Shown in pieces: positions 1 to 11,350 of a stretch of DNA of 64,000 nt. The notes below the pieces were generated by a model. It saw only the letters and a list, made by a program, of their open reading frames with translations, had not been told where the DNA came from and ran no database searches. Position numbers and translations under genes: made by a program. The stretch is from Drechslerella dactyloides (lineage: Eukaryota; Ascomycota; Orbiliomycetes; Orbiliales; Orbiliaceae), in contig JAGTWJ010000002.1 of assembly GCA_020064725.1 (NCBI GenBank), forward strand, positions 2,418,001 to 2,482,000, in the 5' to 3' direction. Position 1 is the first letter of the stretch. Each line of letters begins with the position of its first letter.

Positions 1-1118
1 ACTGTGGTGTATGGGTAATTGGATCGTATTGAATTAAGATTATACTCCGGCGTCAGTCAGTACTTCATTATTCATTCAGCTCAGGTCAGAAACAAAACAA
101 AGAAGAGCGCCGCCGCGCCTTTAAGTACTAACCGTCGTTCCTCGCAACTTGGGCCCCTCCGATCTTATTCTGGTGGAAAAAGTAAAGTTTGAGATATCGC
201 CAGCTGCAGTTGCAGTTGCGCTATCGCACTCTGCTAATTCCAACAGAACAATACCACATCCATCCACGCTAGCTAGCCATAGAACAAGAACGAAAGAAAA
301 AAGAAACAATGCGTGCATGCATGCTGCGAAGCGAAGGAAGCTTAGGGGAAATCTTAAAAAAGAAGCCCAACCTCAATGCTTCCCTGTCCCCACGTACTGT
401 CTGCCTGCCGGTGGGCCGTCCGGCCGGTACACGGGTCAGCAAGGACAATCAATTGACCATTTGCAAGTGCTTCTGACTTTTCGACCTGCATCTAGCATCT
501 GCACGTATGTAGGTTAAGGCGAGTCTGTCCACACACACCGACATAACTCCCACATACACACACGCATCTGGTGTGCGGGATACATACATGGCAGGTGCAC
601 GACCGGACTGCAACCCGTCCACTTACACTTGATACACAGGTGCTATAGTAGAGTACTATAGTACTATTCTTACCTCTTACCTACCTACAAGCTAGCTCGT
701 CGTGATAGCCACCGAGTCAGTCACAGCTAGCTCTACGCATTCGTCACGATCGTAACTCCGGGACTAGGTATCATAATCGACGATCATCGACGCTGGAGAG
801 CGGTGTGCATGCAGCTGAAGCAGTCCTGATATCATTCATGCCCGCTAATCGATACGCACTACAGATGATGCGTCCCACCGGTCCGGTACAGCCCACTCGA
901 CACCGTACCGTACATACGTAAATCTTACATCGAGTTCAGCCTAGCCCCTCCCTGTATTTGCGAGCGTGCTTGCCTGGGATTCGAAATATTCTTTTTTTGC
1001 TAGCATACTTTTTTCTATGGTTGGAAGAAGGAAAGAAGGTTTATATTGCCGTATTAGCTCTGTAACGTAACGCACGTCCGCACAAACGTAAAAAGATCGC
1101 GCGGCGCATGAAGCGAAC

Positions 1119-1157
1119 AAAAAGAAAGAAAGCAGGAAAGAAAGAAAGAAAGGAAAG
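1119..1157. repeat. GAAA-type purine microsatellite
   Basis: An imperfect run of GAAA/GGAAA units, all purine on the plus strand apart from one interruption (GCAGG). It is intergenic. Confidence 0.8.
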
Positions 1158-1330
1158 CCCGGAAAACGTCCGGTGGCGAGCGGGCCTGCCGCATTGAGCG
1201 GGTGCTCATCCCGTCCTTTTTTCATTTGCAGTGTGTGACCAGACCGTACTAGCACCTCCATTGATCCCTTATCGATTCGCAGACATACAACGCGCAAACC
1301 CACCCGCGTACAGACACACCTACATACTTC

Positions 1331-1401
1331 TTACACATACATACACACACAGCTGGAAAGACACACAGACACACACGCTCACACGCTCGCTCGCTCGCTC
1401 G
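1331..1401. repeat. CA-rich tract followed by (CTCG)n
   Basis: Alternating CA/CACAGA-rich sequence runs straight into four-base CTCG repeats at 1384-1401. This is low-complexity intergenic DNA. Confidence 0.8.
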
Positions 1402-4114
1402 TGGGTATGTCCACCTGGGCGCATGCAGTAGCGTGCGTATGGTGGGGTCCGGTGCCGTCGATCGTAGTGGGGAGCACGATGAATCGGTAAGCTGCGGCGA
1501 GGGCAAAGCTCGCGACAAGTCGTCTGGAGTTCATGGGAATGTCAGCGAAATGCCCACACCGCGTCTTGGCGCAGATGCGGTGGTTTATATACTCCTTTCA
1601 ATTGCAAAATGCGGCGGTGTACAGCATAGTTCACGTCGAAAAAAAAAAAGGGGACGACATGCGTCCGTACGTACGGGACAGGCATCAGCTAAGGTGTTAA
1701 CGGCAGGCCGAGCTGGCTATCGATAGAGAAACGTGAACGTGCCAACGGGCCCGATTGGACGAGCGATTTGGGTTCCGCATTGCGCCGTTTGCCATGGCTG
1801 CTGGTCTGTGGCCATGTGAAGGGTGCCACTCCACGGATCCAGCATCTACAATCGATCAGATCTTCTACCGGTACGACGCAGCAGACACCCGACGGTTGCT
1901 ATTTTAATCCTGGCTCCTGCGTCCCTCGTCTGCTTTGGACCTTTTTTTCTTTTCGGTTCTCTGCTTTCAGCTATCATGAGCTCTCGATCCGTCGATTTGC
2001 CTTTTGCTTTGACCTTTGCTCGAATGTGACCATTTGCGCAGCTGTGGAGTCAAGTTCACTTCCCCCAGACAGAAATCTCCAAATCTCCACGACCTGCATG
2101 AGAGGGCCCAGCCTCGACCGCTCTGAGCTCCAACAGCACAGCATCGAGTCAACCTCAGCAGGTTTCAACCGTGCGGGGCGACTCCGCACAGCAAGGGTTG
2201 ACGCGAGCCGCACGGTGATCGCAATCTCAATTCGGCGGAAGCGAAAAAAGGATCGCGCAGCAACTAGCCAATTCCAGGGCGAAAACGGAGATTTTGCGAA
2301 TTCGCCATTTTGCCCTCATGTTTATGTACAGTATCTTCAATCGGCGGGTTTCGGATGGGGGCAAAATGTGGAATGACGATAATATAACATCCTGGCCTCC
2401 CGTGCCGTTTTAATATAACGTCCCACTTTTGATATTACGATCAAGGTTTTTTCCTTTTGTATGTAACAGTGGGGCACACGGCTGAGGTTGAAATCGAATT
2501 CCGTCTAGAGCTTCGACCCTGAGCAATCCGACTGCGATAGACGGACTAACCGGTACCAGTATACCGATGGCCAGAAATTACAATTACGTTACATTGTCGA
2601 TAATTACTCTGTCTTACCAGTACGCCTGCTTCATTACTTGGAGTCTGGCCAGCCCACTCCGTCTACTTAGGTACCTAACTGCTGACATCTTGCAAGCTTG
2701 TTGTATGTTAATTACCAGCCGTGCGTACCGAATACGAGGACCGCCGCATTGACCGATTGCAATTGTTCACCTGGATATAGTTCCGCTGCCTGAACGCACT
2801 CCTGCATCGAACATCTAGACGTCTATGCGCTCTGCGCATGGCATATGCTACGATATCTCCGATAGGACAACGTCCAGCGGCCTTCGTCACACGCGCAGAA
2901 CGTACGCAGTGTGATATCATATAGATAAATCTGTCCTGTGCACACCTGGGTACTTTTCATCATATCAGCCGACCAAGGTCTAGAACGTGCCCCTGATGGA
3001 GCGCATAGTTGCTTTACGCGCGACGCATATATCTGCTCGTCTAAGTTGACGTTATGTAGGCTAGCACTATAGTTTGCTAGCTTGGAGGATGAAACCTAGG
3101 TACCGCTCGCCTCGAGGTCGAATAGTATGACTGTAGTATATTATGTCTGCGGACGTATAGCGCTAAGCTCGATCGATCCCGAGATCGCGTCTAGACCCGC
3201 TCCAAGTTATTTCGCTCAACGGCACTCGCATCTACGAATCTAGTAGATGATCATTTCTCAACGGAAGAAATCCAACAATGTCAATCGTGATGATATATAT
3301 GACACATACACACCCGCAAAACCAGCAAAACGACGGAAATTTAAAAGTGGGAAAAAGTAAAATGGAATGGCGCAGGCAGCGGCGAGCTGTAGCTGGAGCG
3401 AATTATAAACATCCGCGCCGCACTGGAGCCACCTGCACGCAAGATTGCACCCGCCAAACTCAAATCTCACAACCTCGAGATCGCGCGCCACCACTAATCA
3501 AAGGCCGTACGACAGATATATTACCTACCAACAAGTTTGCTACAGACTTGTGTAGCTGAACGCGAACACCAGCGTACTCGTGACCCCAGCTCTGCGTACT
3601 CACGCACGTATGTCTGCGTGCGTCTGTACGCACATGTATGTACCGCACATGTGTGAATACAGTACGAATGTACCCTGCGGTATCGTATGCACCTGTAATG
3701 TCTGCATTGCAGCAGCTACCTGCTAGTCCACCTTGCGACTCCGGCACCATTGCAGGCCCCGCATAACTTGACTGAATACATTACACACGGCTAACGGTCG
3801 ATCTAGTACATACGTACATACATGTACTGTGTACCACCAGCATATCGTAAAATTACCGGCCGCCCTCTAACCCTGACGTGATTAACCCATCCCGCTACTG
3901 CCTAGCTGACCACACGGCACCCGTCGATTCTGCCTAGCTAGCCACTGCTCCGTCGACCATCCCAATCGACGCCGATTGTCGTAGCCTAATAGCGTAGAGG
4001 ACGTAAAACCCGTTGGGCGTACACGTACTTGCAAAACTCGAGAGTCGGGACAGCCCAGCCAGCCTGCCGGCCGGCCGTTAGCGTAACCCTTCGACGTGCT
4101 GTGATATATTGCGT

Positions 4115-6082
4115 ATGCCGAAGGCTAAAACGCTGATCCACCCGGGCTACAAAGCCCACCCGGACGGAAACGCGATTCCCACCAGCCCGGCGCGGGAAAA
4201 TACTCCATCCAGGCCAGAGGAGGCATGGTACAGCTGCAGCTGGCTGGTCCCGGACACCATCCTCCGCCGCCGTCATCGAGATGCTGCACAGTGGGCACAT
4301 GTACATGTGCACAACGGACTTGCAGACGCCAAAGACGTCGAAGGCGAGAAAGAGGAGGCTGTATCGGACCAGCCGGTAGAACCATCACAAGATGCTGATA
4401 CCGAGGAGGCGCAGGGAAACGTCGACAGCGGCCACTGCGCCGACGCTGCAGACTGGGACGAACGCGGCCAGTGCATGTGCACCATAACCTGGCAGATGCC
4501 CGGCCGCTTCCCGCTCGCGGCTTGCAGGAGCGTCCAAGACGTATTCGACGAGTCCCTCCGTCACAACAGGGCCGCCGCCGCCGCCGCGGACTCCGCCTCC
4601 ACTTCTGACACCGACCCGCAAGCCTACGATCCTGCCAATCAGCAGCCCGCAGCGCCGGTCCGCTGGGAACGGGCGTATAACCCCCAAACCGAGCGCCACG
4701 AGTACGTTGCCATGCACGACGCCCGTCCCCACGACGGAGGTAGCAACAGCAGCAGCAACAGCGCCGGCGACAACGGCAGCGACAACGAAAACACCCCGCG
4801 CGACGCCGCGGCGCCATTCACGTGCACTTCCAAGCCGTCGTGGGTGCGGCATGTGCGCCGATTCGTCCGCGCGGAGGAACTGTCCACCCCGCCCCCGCCA
4901 GCCTCCCAGTTCATCGCGCGGACGAACAAGACCGTCAACGCGACGATAAAGGGTCGGTTCTCGCCGGGATTCTTCCTGGTACCCTACTATAACGTCCAGC
5001 GCGGGTGCTTCGAGTATACGGATCCGCAGACCGACTTGGCGGATCTGAAGCTCAAGTTTGCGTCGAAGGCTCCGCCGCCGAAGCGTGTACCACCTGTTCC
5101 GCATAGGCCTAAGCCGCCGCCGAGACGCTCGCTGGTTATGCCGAAGGGACGGTGGGGTGAGGAGCGGCCTAAACCTGTTGTGTATCCGACATACCATGAA
5201 CCTGTGAGCGTGTCGCATCCGCCGGAAGGCGTGGATATTGAGGCGGAATGGCCGGCACCGAGCTATCGGCCAGTGAGGGTAAAACAGGTTGTTGAGGTTC
5301 AGAAACCAGTTTTCCGGCGGCCGAGGAGCGTCGTCTTTCCGCAATGGAGAACACCAGAAGTAGATGAGACGCCGTGTCCACCGCCGAGGAAGAGGGCCGG
5401 AAGGGCAGTCGCTAGGACACGCCGGGTGGTACAAGATGATGATGGAAAGTATCTCCCCAGCGAGGATTCCGAGCCTGAGACACCTGAGAAAGCAGTGGTC
5501 GAAAAACCACACCGCTCGCCACCGGCACCCAAGAAGAAAAAGAAGAGAAGACGGCGACGGAACTCGGATCCTACGTACAAGCAGCACGGTGTGCGCGAGA
5601 ACAACAAGATCGAGAAGGAAGACCTCAAGAAGATGTGCGAAGAAGGAGGCGGGGACGACTCCGAGACCGATGAGCCGCAGAAGCCACCCGGGCCGCAAAA
5701 AGGTAAGCAGAAAGTAGTCGAGACGAAGCCAAACCCAAAGCTGGAGCTGCTACCAAAGGTAAAGAAGCAGATGGCGAAGGACATGTCCTGGAACCCATCA
5801 CGGAACGTCGAGCCGCCTGCAAGGCGAAACCGGCGGCGCAATGGGGACGTGGATGGCGCATATATATCCCGCAGAGACCCCGAGGAAGAGCAACGAGAGC
5901 AGAAAGATCTCCGTGATATGAACAGAGAAGTAGACGAAAAGCTAGAGCATGCCGAAGGCTCTCAAGGTGAAACAGCGGAGCCTGAGCAGTCTACCATCCC
6001 GGAATCTAAACCGAAGCCAGTGCGGCGACGAGCACCACCAGCAGACCGGGCTTACAGGCCGGGCAAGCGGCTCCGTACCTAG
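4115..6082 (+). CDS. Disordered, basic/proline-rich protein of unknown function
   Basis: Single-exon frame of 655 residues starting at the ATG at 4115. I do not recognise a family. The first third has scattered Trp/Cys and His-Val-His pairs, then an Ala run (about residue 150) and Ser/Asn/Asp-rich linkers. The middle (about residues 285-320) contains a more ordered-looking patch, FSPGFFLVPYYNVQRGCFEY. The remainder is Pro-rich with many PPPK/PPPR motifs. A KKKKKRRRRR cluster (about residue 465) looks like a nuclear localisation signal, and the C-terminal 150 residues are Lys/Arg/Glu-rich with coiled-coil-like charge patterning. Third-position GC preference and the long frame support coding. 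A large antisense frame over the same DNA is a shadow of this GC-rich coding. Its 3' end faces the next gene 80 bp away. A nuclear or chromatin role is only a guess from composition. Confidence 0.7.
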   Translation: MPKAKTLIHPGYKAHPDGNAIPTSPARENTPSRPEEAWYSCSWLVPDTILRRRHRDAAQWAHVHVHNGLADAKDVEGEKEEAVSDQPVEPSQDADTEEAQGNVDSGHCADAADWDERGQCMCTITWQMPGRFPLAACRSVQDVFDESLRHNRAAAAAADSASTSDTDPQAYDPANQQPAAPVRWERAYNPQTERHEYVAMHDARPHDGGSNSSSNSAGDNGSDNENTPRDAAAPFTCTSKPSWVRHVRRFVRAEELSTPPPPASQFIARTNKTVNATIKGRFSPGFFLVPYYNVQRGCFEYTDPQTDLADLKLKFASKAPPPKRVPPVPHRPKPPPRRSLVMPKGRWGEERPKPVVYPTYHEPVSVSHPPEGVDIEAEWPAPSYRPVRVKQVVEVQKPVFRRPRSVVFPQWRTPEVDETPCPPPRKRAGRAVARTRRVVQDDDGKYLPSEDSEPETPEKAVVEKPHRSPPAPKKKKKRRRRRNSDPTYKQHGVRENNKIEKEDLKKMCEEGGGDDSETDEPQKPPGPQKGKQKVVETKPNPKLELLPKVKKQMAKDMSWNPSRNVEPPARRNRRRNGDVDGAYISRRDPEEEQREQKDLRDMNREVDEKLEHAEGSQGETAEPEQSTIPESKPKPVRRRAPPADRAYRPGKRLRT

Positions 6083-6162
6083 TACACAGAGTTGTATATT
6101 CGGTGAGCCGCGTAGCTGAATCGAGCGAGCCAATTGCCGGACGATGCGACGCCGTCACGGTA

Positions 6163-6429
6163 TCATCCGGAGCTAACGGGCGGGATGATTCCAACTTCAT
6201 CGCCATTGTTGATCTCAGTGCCCGCATCCTCGACGAGATCCACATATGCAAGATTGACCGCTAGCGCACAGCTGCTGAGAACCTTCTTGCGGAAACCGGG
6301 GTACTTTCCCTCCAGATATCCGAAGAGTTTGGAGACCGGCATTGGACCTGGCACCGCGTCCGAGGACTTGCCGGTATATGTCGCCGCAGCGGCAAAGTAG
6401 AGAACCGTGAATGTGTCGTTAGAAGCCAT
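6163..6429 (-). CDS. cnxG: Molybdopterin synthase small (sulfur-carrier) subunit, MOCS2A/CnxG type
   Basis: An 88-residue intronless protein of the MoaD/ThiS beta-grasp family, normal length for fungal MOCS2A. In the family, the C-terminal Gly is converted to a thiocarboxylate that donates sulfur to precursor Z, bound by the large subunit, to make molybdopterin in the cytosol. Nitrate reductase and xanthine dehydrogenase depend on the product. Supporting sequence: the N-terminal strand FTVLYFAAAATYTGK, the conserved LAVNLAYVD strand, and the tail DEVGIIPPVS. The protein ends Ser-Ser-Gly rather than the Gly-Gly of bacterial and animal homologues (codons read on the minus strand from 6174 to 6163). 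The gene is convergent with the upstream neighbour (80 bp) and divergent from the AidB-type dehydrogenase, sharing a region of about 570 bp. Confidence 0.88.
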   Translation of the reverse strand: MASNDTFTVLYFAAAATYTGKSSDAVPGPMPVSKLFGYLEGKYPGFRKKVLSSCALAVNLAYVDLVEDAGTEINNGDEVGIIPPVSSG

Positions 6430-7001
6430 GATGCACTATCAAGACCTACTTGTTCGTCAGAGACATGTTTTCAAGTAATTGATTGCGTGGTGTACTGTAG
6501 GACATCAAATGCGGCGATGTGATGGAGATACAATGCAATTGATCATTCAGGCAATGAAGGTGGTCATCCAGTCCCTCGTGAGGGTAAGATAATACATGCT
6601 ATAAATTTTTTATTCTCATCGTGCATGGATAATTGTGCGTCTCAGGTTGATAGGGGTGACAAACAAGAGTAGAGTCTTACCGTGGTAGCTGCAGTCGACT
6701 CAGCGCAGACTCGAGATCTGGTGACGTGATGATGTTTGCCTGAGGAATTCAAGATGTTGCATGTTCAAGTTGATGTTGGAAAATCCTCGGCTCCCCACAC
6801 TTTGTTCCCCACAGCTTCTCATTCCGGTCACAAGCACGCGTCGACGGCCGCCGCCGAATACCTCGGCTGATTCGCTGACCCCCCGGATCTCGATCTCGCC
6901 ATGAATCATGGCGGGATTCCCCAGACTTTCGATGTTCTTGGAGCTAATCCTCTTCCTTTTCAACGTTGTCGCCGAGCCGGATTGAATCGCCAACAGACAT
7001 C
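6430..7001. promoter_or_regulatory. Shared divergent promoter region of cnxG and the AidB-like gene
   Basis: A 572 bp gap between two divergent start codons. It must carry both 5' leaders and promoters, but I could not assign specific operators. The half next to the dehydrogenase is more GC-rich. Confidence 0.5.
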
Positions 7002-8983
7002 ATGTCCCGTGTTACACCCAACTCTGCCACCGACGGCTTCTTCCAGGAACAGCCGCGTCTGGGGAACCAGTATGAGGAAGACATCTACCTCCAGCGGTTG
7101 ATTCAGGGTACGGCGCCGACTGACCGTAACACAAGCAGCCGAATAGAAACTAACACGATATCTGTGACACGCAGGATACCTCCCCACCGACCTGTCCCGA
7201 GACTCCGTCGCGCAAGATGCTCCCGTTGCCCTTTTCAGGGACATTGGCTCGAAGACCGTCCGGCCCGAAGTATTCGGCTGGATCGAGGACGCCGAGAAGA
7301 ACAGGCCATACGTGGAAGAACTCAGCACCTTCGGCAAGCCAAAGGGCGTCCTGCACACGGCGGCCGGATGGAAGCAGCTAGGTGCCATGGCCGCCCGCGA
7401 AGGCATAATCCAAACCGCCTATGAGGACCGCTACGCGTCGTACGCCCGGCTCGTCCAGTTCACCAAATACTACCTCTACTGCCCCTCGAGCGCGATCTAC
7501 ACCTGTCCGCTGGCCATGACGGACGCGGCCGCCAGAGTGCTGGACCTCCAGCTCCGCAGCCCCTCGCTCGCCGCGGCAAAACGATCGGTGTTCCAGGAAG
7601 CCTACAGCAGTTTGACGTCGCGTGACCCAGCCGCCTGCTGGACGTCGGGACAATGGATGACAGAGCGCGCGGGTGGCTCTGACGTCCGCAACAGCGAGAC
7701 AACAGCCTTCCCGCAGCCGGACGGGACATACCTCGTCTCCGGCCACAAGTGGTTCTCCTCCGCGACGGACTCGCAGATGACAATCCTGCTGGCCCGCACG
7801 CCGACGTCAACCGGCAGCTTGTCGTGCTTCTTCGCCCCGCTCAAGCTCCCCGATGGCTCGTGGAATGGCGTGCGCATCGTTCGCCTGAAGGACAAGCTGG
7901 GGACCAAGGCCCTGCCGACCGCGGAGCTCGAGCTGAAGGGTATGAAGGCCCACCTCGTAGGCGAGGAAGGCAAGGGAATCAAGTACATTTCGACAATGCT
8001 GAACATCACGCGCGTGCACAACGCGGTCAGCGCGATGAGCTTCTGGCGTCGCGGAATGGCGATCGCTAAGGCGTTCGCGAAGGTGCGCAGAGTGCAGAAC
8101 AAGGAGCTGTGGAGGAATCCGCTGCATCTCGGCGGGCTGGCGAAGATGGAGGTGCTGTTCAGGGCGAACATGCAGCTGACGTTTTTCACGGTCGCGCTGC
8201 TGGGGTTCGAAGAGCGGGGAATGCCGGAGACCCGCGCTGCCTGGATGCCCAAGGACGCGAAGGAGACGGGGTTGCTGTTGAGGGTGCTCACGCCGTTGGT
8301 CAAGATGGTCACGGCGAAGGCTACGATTGCGGGCCTAGCGGAGTGCATGGAATGCTTGGTAAGAGATTCACTTTGGGGAATGATTCGCTTTCGCATTATG
8401 GCATTCTAACGAGCGTGTGTGATAGGGTGGAGTTGGGTATCTTGAGAACGAGCAGGAGCTCAATATCGCGAGGCTGTATCGGGATGCCAATGTTCTGACC
8501 ATCTGGGAGGGCACTACGAACGTGCTTTCCGTCGACGTGATCCGCGCCTTCACGAAGGGTGACAGTTTGGCAGCTCTTGACAGCTGGTTGACTCGGGCGC
8601 TCGATGCGCGTGGCGTCGCGTCCCTGGCTGAAGTCAGAGCAGCTCTGCGGTCGACCTGGGCCGGCATCAGACAGTTTGTCGACAAGGTGTCGAGCGAAGA
8701 GGCGATAGCTCGCTGCAGGGATCTTAGCTTCAGCATCGCGTTCGTGCTGATGGGCGCGTTCCTCGTGCTTGACGCCGACCGTGACGGCGACGCGCTGGCA
8801 GCTGAGGTTGCCGTCCGCTGGGCTCTGGAGGGCCTTGGACGGGAAGGCTTCCAGATTGTGCACGGCGAGACGGCGGGATACGCGCTGGGCGGTGGACGGG
8901 GACGGGGAGGGTGGAAGGAGCGCGCGGAGGTGGACTGCGGGCTGGTGTTTGGGCACGGTCTCCAGGCTGCGGCGCGGTTGTAG
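7002..8983 (+). CDS. AidB-type acyl-CoA dehydrogenase family flavoprotein
   Basis: Exons 7002-7107, 7175-8358 and 8426-8983 join to give 615 residues. This is the fungal branch of the acyl-CoA dehydrogenase superfamily closest to bacterial AidB, FAD enzymes with a longer N-terminus than mitochondrial beta-oxidation dehydrogenases. Diagnostic stretches are GFFQEQPRLGNQYEED at the N-terminus, MTERAGGSDVRNSETTA (FAD/substrate loop), VSGHKWFSSATDS, and IWEGTTNVLSVDVIRAF at the flavin-binding C-terminal domain with the usual Glu in IWEGT. The first intron splits a Gly codon and the second follows CMECL before GGVGYLENE. Frame continuity and conserved motifs on both sides make the model firm. The start at 7002 is the only ATG leading straight into the conserved N-terminus. 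The substrate is unknown; AidB is linked to alkylation damage in bacteria, but that role should not be assumed here. No C-terminal peroxisomal tripeptide is seen (it ends AARL). Confidence 0.9.
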
Positions 8984-9400
8984 CCGTATCTCGGACGTGT
9001 ATATGTGTAGTGTGTAGTAGTATCATGGGCACGGTAACTTCCAGAGATTTGATATCAGATCGCTTTACCATCGAATGTAAAAGTACGAAGTCGCATAAAC
9101 CTCAATTTTATATCCATATCAAAAGGCGTCTACGCGGGCTGCGTTGGCGGCATGTTTGACGGGTGGCCAAAACAGGCCAAGCCGGCCAGCAGCGACATTT
9201 TGAGCAGCTCCAACTGCAGCGCCCGTGCCGGCCTCCTTGCCGCTGCTGCTCCAATCGATCTGGCTTCATTCTCGCCGGCGGACAGCTGCTTCAACCGCCC
9301 CCTTTACCACTACCTCGACGCTCTCCTCGCCGCCCATCCGCCATCGACATCCTCCAGCCTTCGCCCGTTGATTCCTGCCGCAGCAGAGGCCGAAGACACG
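8984..9400. other. 3' region of AidB-like gene and leader of the epsin gene
   Basis: This 417 bp gap holds no gene. It becomes CT/GC-rich toward 9401, as expected for a fungal 5' leader. No specific site is identified. Confidence 0.5.
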
Positions 9401-11350
9401 ATGAATTTCACGCTCGACGACATCAAGAACCAGGTCACGAACCTGACCCTGTACGATGTCAAGGCCGCCGTTCGCAAGGCCCAGAACGGTAAGGGGGACA
9501 CCGGTCTCGCGATCTCGACTCGACGTCGCCCGTCGCCCGTCGCGGGAGCTCCAGCAGCCCGAGCTGACATCTTGGTCGTAAACAGTGGTCATGAACTTCA
9601 CGGAGATGGAATCCAAGGTAGCTCTCTCTTTTTCTCGCCGTCCCTCCTTCGACGCTGCCGACCCCGACTCCGGACACATACCGCATCTACGTGCATCACA
9701 TGCATCGGTACGAGAGGGACGACCCTTGCTGACGCAATGCCGCCATCACCTAGGTCCGGGAAGCGACCAACAACGAACCGTGGGGAGCGTCGTCCACGCT
9801 CATGAACGAGATTGCCGCCGGGACGTTCAACTAGTACGTGTCCATCTCACGCATCAATTCTGGTGCTACGCGATGGCATTGCCGTGTTTCCAAGTCTAAC
9901 GACGTGTTCGGTATCCAGCCAGCAGTTGAACGAGATCATGCCGATGATTTACAAGCGGTTCACAGAAAAGTCGGCCGAGGAATGGCGACAAATCTACAAG
10001 GTTGAACCGAACGCTGAATGCCGACAAAGGGTCTACGACGAAGCTAATCGGATTGCTTAGGCATTGCAATTGCTGGAATTCCTGGTCAAGAACGGCTCCG
10101 AGAGGGTGGTCGACGACGCCAGACAGCACATTTCCACCGTCAAGATGCTCAAGCAGTTCCACTTTATCGACCAGAACGGCAAAGACCAGGGCCTGAACGT
10201 ACGCAACCGAGCGAAGGAGCTGGCCGAGCTGCTCTCCGACGTCGACAAGATCCGCGCCGAACGGAAAAAGTCGAAACAGAGCAGGGGCAAGTACCAGGGT
10301 ATGGAGGGCGGAGGTGGATTTGGAGGAATGACCGGCAGCTACGGCGGAGGCGGTAGCGGAAGCGGTGGGGGCGGCAGCAGGTACGGCGGCTTCGGCTCGG
10401 ACGACCTGGAGTACGGTGGCTATTCTGGGGGTGTTTACGGCGACGGAGGCGGGTTCGGTGGGCAGTCGTCCGGCGCGTACGCGGACTCGACACGACGGCC
10501 AGGGCAATACGAAGAGTACAATGAGTATGATGAGGGAGCTACTGCGGCGCCACCTCCGAAGAAGCCTGCGCGGCCCGAGGCGCAGAAGGCAGCAGCGGCA
10601 CCACCTCCCAAGAAGGAGCCAGCTGTGGACCTGCTCTTCGGTGATGATCCCGCTCCGGCTGCGACAACGGCGAAAGCCGGAGGGTCAAAGTCGGCCATGG
10701 ACGACGATTTTGGTAATTTCAAAACGGGTAACGATGACGACGACTTTGACGATTTTATCTCAGCTGCACCCATCTCGCCGCCGGCGTCCAATGCCAACAG
10801 AGCCATCACACCGATCCCTGCTTTGACCTCGCTGCCTGCCACAAGCACCGCGACGACGTTTGCGCCCAGGCCGATTTCCGCATCTCAAAACCAGGGTCTA
10901 CAGGACCTCGTCGGATTCACGACGGCGTCGCCAGCTCCATCCGTTGGATCGCAGGCGTCTGCCTCGATCGCTAAACCGTTGCAGCCGACGGGATATCAGC
11001 CTGCTCAGCCGAATTACTTCACGTCGATCCCGCTGGGTAGCTCTACCAACTCGACTGTTCCGCCGTCCAGTGGCAGCTTGAGCCGGACAAACACAGGGGC
11101 ATCGACACCAACTTCGACTACGGCCAGTGGACCGAAGAAGGCCGGCGATGCGTTCGGCAACATCTGGAACACTGCAAGCCTGGGAGCTGGCATCAAGAAG
11201 CCTGCGACGCCGACGGGGCCGCAGACAAGCATGGCGGCGATGCAGAAGGAAAAGGCGAGCGCGGGCATCTGGGGGGCTACTGCTGCTCCTGGGAACAACA
11301 AGCCGGCGGGCAACCAGAGCTCATCTTCGAGTGCCTTCGATCTCCTGTGA
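9401..11350 (+). CDS. ENT3: Epsin N-terminal homology (ENTH) clathrin adaptor, Ent3-like
   Basis: Exons 9401-9488, 9586-9617, 9754-9833, 9919-10000 and 10061-11350 give 523 residues. The first about 160 residues form an ENTH domain (NFTEMESKVREATNNEPWG, LMNEIAAGTFNY, MPMIYKRF, LLEFLVKNGSERVVDDAR, FIDQNGKDQGLNVRNRAKEL), which binds phosphoinositides on trans-Golgi and endosomal membranes. The four introns fall inside this domain. A Gly/Tyr-rich linker follows, then acidic-phenylalanine motifs DLLFGDD (about 283), DDDFGNF (about 308) and DDDDFDDF (about 319). These resemble the gamma-ear (GGA/AP-1) binding motifs of Ent3. The protein ends in a Ser/Thr/Pro-rich tail and SAFDLL. The ENTH sequence and acidic motifs favour Ent3 over the endocytic Ent1/2 group, and I see no ubiquitin-interacting motif. 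Inferred role: TGN-endosome sorting. Confidence 0.88.

Larger units (their letters stand above)
1..4114. other. Gene-free 4.1 kb stretch with microsatellites
   Basis: I see no convincing gene here. The longest open frame (about 1768-2376, +) has no recognisable domain, no splice pattern and a composition like the surrounding DNA. The stretch is rich in simple sequence: CA/CATA-rich runs near 535-575 and 1331-1384, a GAAA tract at 1119-1157, a CTCG tetranucleotide run at 1384-1401, an A run near 1639, and several GTAC-containing palindromic strings (about 640-670 and 3800-3835). It probably includes the promoter and 5' leader of the gene starting at 4115, but no specific element can be assigned. 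Confidence 0.6.

Noticed and set aside
1768..2376. 202-codon open frame (+) in the 5' gene-free region
   Set aside because: No domain, no conserved-looking motif, mixed composition with Ser/Arg excess as expected by chance, and no nearby splice structure extending it.
4385..5698. 437-codon antisense frame
   Set aside because: It lies entirely within the GC-rich coding sequence of the 4115-6082 gene. Its Arg/Leu-rich composition is the usual antisense shadow.
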